From NCBI GenBank assembly GCA_002431845.1, contig DJEH01000116.1, forward strand, positions 1 through 14,281: a stretch of 14,281 nucleotides of DNA, in the 5' to 3' direction. The translations under genes and the position numbers were made by a program. Shown in pieces: positions 6,242 through 11,853 of this stretch. The stretch is from Prevotellaceae bacterium UBA5903. GTDB lineage: Bacteria > Bacteroidota > Bacteroidia > Bacteroidales > Bacteroidaceae. The notes below the pieces were generated by a model, which worked only from the letters and a program-made list of their open reading frames with translations, did no database searches and had not been told where the DNA came from. Within the stretch, counting starts at the first letter, position 1. Each line of letters starts with the position of its first letter.

Positions 6242-7498
6242 TTAAGCATGATGTTCGTGTTTGCCATCGCAAGCATCGTGGTGGCAAGTAGCGTCGCCAT
6301 ATACCAGTTTGTCTGTAAGAAAAAGCTTTATCACTTCGTCTGTAGCTATAGCAGAAGCGCCTCCATGCACGTTAATGTGCAACTCGTTAAGCAGCTTAAC
6401 AGCCCCAGCTCCCAAGCCACCGCAAACAACGTCGGTCACACCTTGTTCGTGCAAAAAGTGTGGCATTGCCCCATGTGCATGTTCGGGCGATGTTAAGATG
6501 CTTTTGTTAGTAACTTGCTTGTCTTCAACTTCATAAATAGTCACTTGTGGTGCTTTACCAAAGTGTGGATAGAGTGTTCCGTTTGAGGTAGGAACGGCTA
6601 TTTTTTGTTTCATATAATTGATTTGTTTATTTCGAAAGGCAGATGGCATTTCGCCCACCAATCGTTTAAATAGTTTTACAAAATAAGAAGGGTCGTTAAA
6701 TCCCAATGCATGAGCAATCTCTTTGATGCTCATGGGCGAGTGTTGTAGCATGCGCTTAGCCTCGAGCACAATGCGCTCATTAATCATTTGCAAGGGCGAT
6801 TGGCAACTACATTGCCCCACATACTTAGTGAGTGTGCGCGATGAAATGTTGAGCATATTGGCATATTCGCTCACTGCATGCACCATGTGGAAGTGTTGCT
6901 CTATAAGTTGTCTAAAGCGCACAAACGTGCAGTGTGCCACGCTCGTTACGTAAAGGGGCAAATGTTCTTTTCTCTCTCCGCTACGCTGCATACGTATCAA
7001 AAACAGGTGCACCAACGATTGCACGTAATCGCTATGTGCAAATGCTCCAACAAGTGGCAGTTCGCGTTGCATATCGCGCACCAGAGCATCGAGTCGTTCA
7101 GCTTCCTCGTTCGACACCTTGTAGTAAGGCTGAGCATCGTAAGCACTAAACACATTATATTTCAAAAAAATGCTTTCGCTCGATTGTTCATCAGCCAAGA
7201 AGTTGGCATTAAACTGTATAATCACCCCCTCATAATCGTTAGATCCATCAAAGGTATGCACCTGGTTAGGAGCAATAAAGAACAGTGTGTTGTCGCTCAC
7301 CGGGTAAGCTGTAAAATCAACATAATGCGTGCCGTGTCCACGTTTAAACCAAATAATTTGGTAAAACTTATGCACGTGTGGTAGCATAGGTCCCTTGCCA
7401 TTGGTATTAAAGAAGTCGGGCATATATTGCAACTCCAATTCAAGTCCCGAGGCAGTGTTTTTGCTAATGGCATAAGTTTTAATATCTTCTTTGTTCAT
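6242..7498 (-). CDS. AraC-family regulator fused to a NifX/NafY-like domain with His/Cys-rich tail
   Basis: This is a 418-residue fusion. About residues 25-165 form a cupin-like ligand-binding domain (MLPHVHKFYQIIWFKRG near 38-54). About 190-292 form an AraC double helix-turn-helix; the second helix pair is MSIKEIAHALGFNDPSYF, followed by KLFKRLVGEMPSAFR. From M296 the sequence looks like a separate NifX/NafY-type (Fe-Mo cofactor-binding) domain: MKQKIAVPTSNGTLYPHFGKA, then HGAMPHFLHEQGVTDVVCGGLG (343-364). The last 14 residues (405-418) hold five His and two Cys, a likely metal-binding tail. NifX-type proteins are normally separate, with HFGHC where this has HFGKA. An internal ATG at 6613-6611 could also yield the C-terminal domain alone. 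It diverges from the small protein at 7724. I infer a metal- or cluster-responsive regulator; the ligand and target are unproven. Confidence 0.87.
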   Translation of the reverse strand: MNKEDIKTYAISKNTASGLELELQYMPDFFNTNGKGPMLPHVHKFYQIIWFKRGHGTHYVDFTAYPVSDNTLFFIAPNQVHTFDGSNDYEGVIIQFNANFLADEQSSESIFLKYNVFSAYDAQPYYKVSNEEAERLDALVRDMQRELPLVGAFAHSDYVQSLVHLFLIRMQRSGERKEHLPLYVTSVAHCTFVRFRQLIEQHFHMVHAVSEYANMLNISSRTLTKYVGQCSCQSPLQMINERIVLEAKRMLQHSPMSIKEIAHALGFNDPSYFVKLFKRLVGEMPSAFRNKQINYMKQKIAVPTSNGTLYPHFGKAPQVTIYEVEDKQVTNKSILTSPEHAHGAMPHFLHEQGVTDVVCGGLGAGAVKLLNELHINVHGGASAIATDEVIKLFLTDKLVYGDATCHHDACDGKHEHHA

Positions 7499-7522
7499 AG
7501 GCAGCGTTCGTGGTTTATGCCA

Positions 7523-7531
7523 GCAAAATTA
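7523..7531 (-). promoter_or_regulatory. Promoter -7 box of the AraC-NifX gene
   Basis: On the minus strand the bases read TAATTTTGC, fitting TAnnTTTG. TTGA lies 19 bases upstream as a possible -33 element. The box is 25 bases from the ATG, so the leader is very short. Confidence 0.55.
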
Positions 7532-7618
7532 CACCTTATTTGGGGCATAATCAATCTCCGTTCTCATATTTACCATTTATAAACATGTAAGTGCAATGAA
7601 AGAATTTTAAAATGTCCA

Positions 7619-7626
7619 TACTTTTG
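7619..7626 (+). promoter_or_regulatory. Promoter -7 box of the ABM-like gene
   Basis: TACTTTTG followed by CA fits TAnnTTTG and lies 98 bases before the ATG at 7724. No clear -33 box is present, which would fit a promoter needing an activator such as the divergent AraC-type protein (inference). Confidence 0.5.
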
Positions 7627-7723
7627 CAATCAGATAATAGCACAACATTTGTGCAGAAGTAGTAACAGATAGGCAAATCAATAAAATAGCATAGATTTGT
7701 TTATCATAAAAAAAAGTAAAACA

Positions 7724-8020
7724 ATGGCAAACGTAAAAGCTTATCTTCAAATTACAATGAAGATTAAAGAGAGCGACCGCGAGAAGGCTGCTAAGGTGTA
7801 TTTCGACTATCGTCAGCCCTTCCTTGACACCATCGAAGGTGCCCTAACCAAACAACTCTTGGTGCGCGACGAAGATGTGCAAGTATTGCATGGTTTTGAC
7901 AGCCCAGAGCATGCTGCAGCCTATCTTAAGTCGGACATGTTCACCAACGATGTAGCAGTAGGACTTTCGCCCTACTTCCAAGCCGACCCCGAAATTCGCA
8001 TTTTTACAGTTGTAGGTTAA
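7724..8020 (+). CDS. Small ABM-like dimeric alpha/beta-barrel protein
   Basis: This 98-residue soluble protein starts MANVKAYLQITMKIKE. Its make-up is that of the antibiotic-biosynthesis-monooxygenase-like ferredoxin fold: an N-terminal strand, a helix with YFDYRQPFLDTIEGA, the strand KQLLVRDEDVQVLHGFDS, a helix EHAAAYLKSDMF, and a final strand PEIRIFTVVG. Members of this fold are usually homodimers. Some are monooxygenases or heme-degrading enzymes, and many have no known activity. I see no catalytic signature that would assign one. The ATG at 7724 is preferred over an in-frame ATG at 7697, because the extra nine residues (MFIIKKSKT) come from A-rich leader sequence. It diverges from the AraC-NifX regulator and has its own terminator, so it is a likely target of that regulator. 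Confidence 0.72.
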   Translation: MANVKAYLQITMKIKESDREKAAKVYFDYRQPFLDTIEGALTKQLLVRDEDVQVLHGFDSPEHAAAYLKSDMFTNDVAVGLSPYFQADPEIRIFTVVG

Positions 8021-8037
8021 GCGTTTTATAATCAATA

Positions 8038-8090
8038 AAAGGACTTTACATTCTATAAGTAATCATATAGAGTGTAAAGTCCTTTTTTTT
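8038..8090. terminator. Bidirectional intrinsic terminator
   Basis: A 20-bp stem pairs 8038-8057 with 8066-8085 with a single G-T pair around an 8-base loop. The plus strand continues in eight T residues (8083-8090). The minus strand continues in TTTTATT. It therefore serves the ABM-like gene on the plus strand and the DUF5715-like gene ending at 8125 on the minus strand. Confidence 0.93.
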
Positions 8091-8124
8091 GTTTATAAAA
8101 TGCCAAAGAGTGTAGGGCCAAGCC

Positions 8125-8940
8125 TTATCTAGCCGTAACGTGAAAGCACGATTGGTTGCGCTCATACTTCACGTAGCATGCCCCCATTTGGCGCATATCG
8201 TTGAGTACCTCGGCAAGGATAGATTTATATACAGTCACCCATCGGATGTGGCTCGTGCCGTCGTCTTCAATCTCAAGAAAGCGGTTGTAAGCAATGTCGA
8301 AGGTAGTGCCAAACTGGTGGCAAGAGTTTTGCGAGGCATTGCTATTAAAGTTGCGTAAGCGTTGTACATCCTCTTTGGTACGAAGCACCGATGTGATGAG
8401 CAACTTGTGTGGAGGGTAGCCCTTTGTTACCAACGAGTCGTTAAATGCGCGAGCAATCTCGTTGAGCAAGGTGGCAGCACGTGGCACAAGATAAGGAATT
8501 GATTGGTGCAACTTTTGCACCGTGTAAAAAGGGTTGTCGGCTATATACACAAGGTCCTTCATGTGCTTATGTGCAGCTTCGCGGTTTTCAATCTGCGCAA
8601 TGCCAAGCTTGCTTGCTGTGGCCAGTTGCACATCGTTCAAGTCGGGGAAAGCATCCTCAAATCGTGGCACGCTTGTCACTCTGTTCTTCACCGGTGTGCC
8701 ATCAGCCTTCACCACTACGGGGGGGCGTCGTTCTTTCAAAAAGATGCTATCAACGTGCATAGCCTGTAGCTCTATGCTGTCGGGCACATGCTTATGCTTT
8801 ATGCTGTCGGCACTATTGTTAGAGAGTAGGCGTGGCATAGCCCATTGGGGGTTGATGCATTTAGTCACAGCAAGAGCAATCACAATGGTGCAAAATCCAA
8901 TCAAAAAATGTTGGCGTTTAGGAGTATAATGAGGTATCAT
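8125..8940 (-). CDS. DUF5715-like membrane-anchored protein with M15-peptidase-like motifs
   Basis: This 271-residue protein has a basic N-terminus and one membrane segment (about residues 11-28, HFLIGFCTIVIALAVTKC), so most of it is probably periplasmic. The C-terminal half resembles zinc D,D-peptidases of the VanY/M15 type. ITSVLRTKEDVQRLRNFN (182-199) is followed by SCHQFGTTFD (S206, H208, G211, D215), matching SxHxxGxxxD. A late CFHV (H267) comes after E260, like the EWWH-type segment. By analogy H208, D215 and H267 would bind zinc. I recall similar Bacteroidetes proteins being filed under DUF5715, but could not check this. A peptidoglycan-trimming role is inference. It diverges from phoH and shares a terminator with the ABM-like gene. 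Alternative: an inactive relative, since the catalytic Glu is not clearly placed. Confidence 0.7.
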   Translation of the reverse strand: MIPHYTPKRQHFLIGFCTIVIALAVTKCINPQWAMPRLLSNNSADSIKHKHVPDSIELQAMHVDSIFLKERRPPVVVKADGTPVKNRVTSVPRFEDAFPDLNDVQLATASKLGIAQIENREAAHKHMKDLVYIADNPFYTVQKLHQSIPYLVPRAATLLNEIARAFNDSLVTKGYPPHKLLITSVLRTKEDVQRLRNFNSNASQNSCHQFGTTFDIAYNRFLEIEDDGTSHIRWVTVYKSILAEVLNDMRQMGACYVKYERNQSCFHVTAR

Positions 8941-9022
8941 CTATGCACAGAATAAAATGATTAAGAGAAGTTCAAAAAAAATGTGTCCCATTCCCCAAAA
9001 AAGGGGTTTAAGAAAACACATA

Positions 9023-9030
9023 CAAAGTTA
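9023..9030 (-). promoter_or_regulatory. -7 box of the DUF5715-like gene
   Basis: On the minus strand the bases read TAACTTTG, fitting TAnnTTTG. It is 83 bases before the ATG and lies within the likely promoter region of the divergent phoH gene. Confidence 0.45.
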
Positions 9031-9051
9031 GTGCATTTCAGTTGGATTTTT

Positions 9052-9059
9052 TAATTTTG
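9052..9059 (+). promoter_or_regulatory. -7 box of phoH
   Basis: TAATTTTG followed by C fits TAnnTTTG. TTAG at 9028-9031, 20 bases upstream, is a weak -33 match. The leader of about 75 bases contains a small hairpin, GGGAG (9075-9079) with CTCCC (9092-9096). Confidence 0.55.
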
Positions 9060-9138
9060 CAGTAAAATAAAATGGGGAGTTCCTATACAATCTCCCTACT
9101 CAACAATTGGCAATCACACTTATCACACTCAAAAATAT

Positions 9139-10164
9139 ATGATAGAAAAGCATTTCATACTCGAAGAGTCAGCACCTGTAATATTCTATGGGGCAAACAA
9201 CGTAAACATCAAGATGTTGCGTTCGTTATACCCCAAAATGCGTATTATGGCGCGCGACAATGTGGTGCGTGTGATGGGGGGCGAAGAAGAAATGGCAAGC
9301 TTCGAAGAGGTGTTTCAAACGCTCGACAAGCAGTGTGCCAAGTATAATCGCTTAACCGAAGAAGACGTGGTAAATGCCGTAAAAGGTCGCCATGCCAGTG
9401 AGCATGAGGGCGCGGGCGATGTGATAGTATATAGCACCGGTGGCAAGCCTATCACCCCGCGTAGCGAAAACCAGCGCAAACTGGTTGAAGCATACCAGGC
9501 GTGCGACATGATATTTGCCATAGGTCCTGCAGGTTCGGGCAAGACGTATACTGCCATTGCCCTGGCCGTACGTGCGCTCAAGAGCAAAGCGATAAAGAAA
9601 ATCATACTCAGTCGTCCAGCAGTTGAAGCAGGCGAGAAGTTGGGCTTTCTTCCTGGCGACATGAAGGACAAAATCGACCCCTACTTGCAACCTCTCTACG
9701 ACGCCTTGCAAGAGATGATACCCGCTGCCAAACTGCAAGAATATATCGACACCAATGTCATACAAATTGCACCTTTAGCCTTTATGCGTGGCCGCACACT
9801 CAACGATGCAGTAGTGATACTCGACGAGGCACAAAACACCACTACCGCACAAATCAAGATGTTTCTTACCCGCATGGGCTGGAACACCAAGATGATTATC
9901 ACCGGCGATGCCACACAAATAGACCTCCCACTTTCGCAACGCAGCGGACTGCTTGAGGCGCAACGCATCCTTAAGGGCATAGACGGCATAGCCTTTGTAG
10001 AGATGAACAAAGGCGACATTATTCGCCACAAGCTCGTAACCAAAATAGTTGAGGCATACGACAAAGACGACAAGCGCAAAAAACAACTTAAAGAAGCGCA
10101 ACCCCATACCCCCCAAGGGCTTAAAAGTCAAACAGAGACTGGCAGCAATGCCACCGAAGCATAA
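9139..10164 (+). CDS. phoH: PhoH-family ATPase (PhoL/YbeZ type)
   Basis: This 341-residue cytoplasmic P-loop NTPase is of the PhoH/YbeZ group. In other bacteria this group acts with YbeY in rRNA and RNA metabolism. The N-terminal 100 residues form the small nucleic-acid-binding region seen in this subgroup. The ATPase core has Walker A GPAGSGKT (129-136), then LSRPAVEAGEKLGFLPGD (157-174). Walker B is VVILDEAQN (225-233), followed by FLTRMGWNTKMIITGDATQ (242-260), the family signature. The C-terminal 35 residues are polar and low-complexity. The length is slightly above the usual 320. The ATG at 9139 is preferred over an upstream out-of-frame ATG at 9072. No ybeY is next to it. The stop codon lies within a hairpin. 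Confidence 0.94.
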   Translation: MIEKHFILEESAPVIFYGANNVNIKMLRSLYPKMRIMARDNVVRVMGGEEEMASFEEVFQTLDKQCAKYNRLTEEDVVNAVKGRHASEHEGAGDVIVYSTGGKPITPRSENQRKLVEAYQACDMIFAIGPAGSGKTYTAIALAVRALKSKAIKKIILSRPAVEAGEKLGFLPGDMKDKIDPYLQPLYDALQEMIPAAKLQEYIDTNVIQIAPLAFMRGRTLNDAVVILDEAQNTTTAQIKMFLTRMGWNTKMIITGDATQIDLPLSQRSGLLEAQRILKGIDGIAFVEMNKGDIIRHKLVTKIVEAYDKDDKRKKQLKEAQPHTPQGLKSQTETGSNATEA

Positions 10165-10210
10165 CACGTGTGCTTCGGTCTCAAGCATGTTTGGCTTTTA
10201 AGCCTTTTTT
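10153..10210 (+). terminator. Probable terminator structures after phoH
   Basis: A perfect 9-bp stem, ACCGAAGCA (10153-10161) with TGCTTCGGT (10171-10179), begins inside the last phoH codons and holds the stop codon TAA (10162-10164) in its loop. A second short hairpin, GGCTT (10193-10197) with AAGCC (10200-10204), runs into six T residues (10205-10210) and is the likelier termination point. Confidence 0.6.
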
Positions 10211-10286
10211 CAAAAGCAACAAATAACCATTGGCTCAGCGCAGGACGAATACTCTTGCACAGGTCATTAAACATCATTATAACACA

Positions 10287-11228
10287 ATGTCTGCATTAAC
10301 AAAAACCGATTTTCATTTTCCAGGTCAAAAGAGTGTTTATCATGGAAAAGTACGCGACGTGTATAACCTTGGCGACCGTTTGGCCATGGTAGCAACCGAC
10401 CGCATTTCAGCCTTCGACGTAATTTTGCCTAAAGGCATCCCCTTTAAGGGTCAGGTGCTCAACCAGATAGCAGCAAAGTTTCTTGATGCCACTACCGACA
10501 TCTGTCCCAACTGGAAGTTGGCCACCCCCGACCCTATGGTAACAGTGGGTGTGATGTGCGAGGGTTTCCCTGTCGAGATGATTGTACGTGGCTATCTTTG
10601 CGGTAGCGCATGGCGTGCTTACAAGAGCGGTGTACGCGAAATTTGTGGTGTAAAATTGCCCGAGGGCATGCGCGAGAACCAAAAGTTCCCACATCCCATC
10701 ATCACCCCAACCACCAAAGCCGAGATTGGCGAACACGATGCCGACATCTCTAAAGAAGAAATCCTTGCACGCGGTCTTGCCACTCCCGAGGAGTATGCAG
10801 TGCTTGAGAAGTACACTCTTGCCCTCTTTGAACGCGGCACCGAAATTGCTGCTAAGCGTGGTTTGATACTTGTAGACACCAAGTACGAATTTGGTAAGCA
10901 CAACGGCACCATCTACCTAATGGACGAAATCCACACCCCCGACTCATCGCGCTACTTCTATGCCGATGGCTATGCCGAACGCTTTGAAAAGGGCGAGGCG
11001 CAAAAGCAACTTTCAAAGGAGTTTGTGCGTGAGTGGTTGATGGACAATGGGTTCCAAGGCAAGGAGGGCCAACAAGTACCCGAAATGACCGACGAGATTG
11101 TAAATAGCATCTCTGCTCGCTACATTGAGCTTTACGAACACATCATTGGCGAAAAGTTTGTACCCGAAGAAAGCGGCGACGTACTTTCGCGCATCGAAAA
11201 GAATGTTGAGGCTTATCTCAGCAAATAA
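10287..11228 (+). CDS. purC: Phosphoribosylaminoimidazole-succinocarboxamide synthase (SAICAR synthase)
   Basis: PurC joins CAIR and L-aspartate using ATP in step 8 of the 11-step IMP pathway (numbering varies between schemes), in the cytoplasm. The 313-residue product has the family signatures GKVRDVYNLGD (20-30), TDRISAFDV (37-45), RGYLCGSAW (101-109), PTTKAEIGEHD (141-151), ILVDTKYEFG (194-203) and DEIHTPDSSRY (213-223). The length is typical of the longer Bacteroidetes form. The ATG at 10287 is chosen because the protein then begins just before the first conserved block. An in-frame TTG at 10230 would add 19 residues with no family match. No other pur gene is adjacent. No clear -7 box lies in the 75 bases after the phoH terminator, so some read-through transcription is possible. 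A strong terminator follows. Confidence 0.96.
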   Translation: MSALTKTDFHFPGQKSVYHGKVRDVYNLGDRLAMVATDRISAFDVILPKGIPFKGQVLNQIAAKFLDATTDICPNWKLATPDPMVTVGVMCEGFPVEMIVRGYLCGSAWRAYKSGVREICGVKLPEGMRENQKFPHPIITPTTKAEIGEHDADISKEEILARGLATPEEYAVLEKYTLALFERGTEIAAKRGLILVDTKYEFGKHNGTIYLMDEIHTPDSSRYFYADGYAERFEKGEAQKQLSKEFVREWLMDNGFQGKEGQQVPEMTDEIVNSISARYIELYEHIIGEKFVPEESGDVLSRIEKNVEAYLSK

Positions 11229-11273
11229 TCTCCCCTTGTTTCGCCAATGAGCGAAACCTATTTATATGAAATC

Positions 11274-11319
11274 AGCCATGTGGCAAATCCCCCTATCGGA
11301 CTTGCCTCATGGCTTTTTT
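11274..11319 (+). terminator. Intrinsic terminator of purC
   Basis: AGCCATGTGGCAA (11274-11286) pairs with 11302-11314 at 12 of 13 positions and continues into TTTTTT (11314-11319). A smaller hairpin just after the stop codon, GTTTCGC (11238-11244) with GCGAAAC (11251-11257), lies upstream. Confidence 0.9.
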
Positions 11320-11554
11320 CGTTGGCTAAAATAGTCTAAATACGTGGTATTTGGGCTATACATACGTAAGTAGTTGGCCTAATGTAGCGCAAACAGCCTA
11401 CATATAGATTCAAAATCATGCACAAAGCGGACTTTAAATGTGGCATATTAAGTGGGTGCTTTAATGTAATGAATGCCATGAATTTATGTCACGAATTAAA
11501 TCCATCTTTTTTTAATAGAATACAGATAGAGCGTGCAAATCATTCAGGAAGCAA
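11320..11554. other. Noncoding gap between convergent units
   Basis: I see no supportable gene here on either strand. Two small hairpins are visible: AAATAC/GTATTT at 11338-11352 and ATGTAG/CTACAT at 11382-11403. The rest is unstructured AT-rich sequence. Confidence 0.5.
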
Positions 11555-11597
11555 AACGCTGCGTAAAAGGAGCTTAACCTCCATATTACGCAGCGTT
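11555..11597 (-). terminator. Hairpin ending the minus-strand surface-protein unit
   Basis: A perfect 12-bp stem pairs AACGCTGCGTAA (11555-11566) with TTACGCAGCGTT (11586-11597). An inner GGAG/CTCC stem lies inside the loop. On the minus strand it is followed by TTTTGCTT, a modest T tract. It lies 65 bases beyond the stop codon of the 56-residue gene. Confidence 0.7.
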
Positions 11598-11661
11598 AAT
11601 CATTGTGTCATTGGTTTTTCTGTGCAAGTGGCATATTTATCTTGCACCACATCATCTTTTA

Positions 11662-11832
11662 TTAATCCTCTTCGTCGGCAGCCCAGTCGGGTGCGTCCCA
11701 ACTGCTGTTCTTCTCGTTCGAGAGTTGGTCGTCGCTGCCGAGTTCATTGTTCAGCCCTGGCGATTGTGCCAACATGCTTTCGGCATAGATGTGTAAGGCT
11801 GTGGCAGAGGGAGATTGATATATCTTTTTCAT
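11662..11832 (-). CDS. 56-residue acidic small protein downstream of the BspA-like gene
   Basis: The frame runs from ATG (11832-11830) to TAA (11664-11662). The product starts MKKIYQSPSATALHIYAESM, continues LAQSPGLNNELGSDDQLSNE, and ends in an acidic, Trp-containing tail (SSWDAPDWAADEED). I recall similar short Prevotella/Bacteroides proteins that begin MKK-Y-x-x-P and carry an LAxSPG block, usually left as hypothetical. No signal peptide or membrane segment is evident, although L21-A22 followed by QSP could be read as a cleavage or processing point. It starts only 21 bases after the stop codon of the surface-protein gene and is followed by a hairpin terminator, so the two are probably cotranscribed. 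Function is unknown. I am fairly confident that it is a real gene. Confidence 0.7.
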   Translation of the reverse strand: MKKIYQSPSATALHIYAESMLAQSPGLNNELGSDDQLSNEKNSSWDAPDWAADEED

Positions 11833-11853
11833 ATTTTGTTTTGAAGTGAGATG

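Noticed and set aside
6878..7384. Plus-strand open frame of 168 residues
   Set aside because: It lies wholly antisense to the AraC-NifX gene, whose domains are clear. The composition is that of a reverse-strand shadow.
7697..7723. Upstream in-frame ATG of the ABM-like gene
   Set aside because: The nine extra residues come from A-rich leader sequence, and the conserved-looking protein begins at MANVKAYLQ.
9315..10188. Several minus-strand open frames of 118-137 residues
   Set aside because: All are antisense to phoH, which carries Walker motifs over the same stretch.
10230..10286. In-frame TTG start extending purC by 19 residues
   Set aside because: The extension lacks family similarity, and the ATG at 10287 gives the expected PurC N-terminus.
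10407..10901. Minus-strand open frame of 164 residues
   Set aside because: It is antisense to purC, whose signatures cover the same bases. No family resemblance is seen.
11418..11849. Plus-strand open frame of 143 residues
   Set aside because: It runs antisense through the terminator hairpin and the 56-residue minus-strand gene, has Cys/Ser/Arg-rich composition without domains, and has no promoter.
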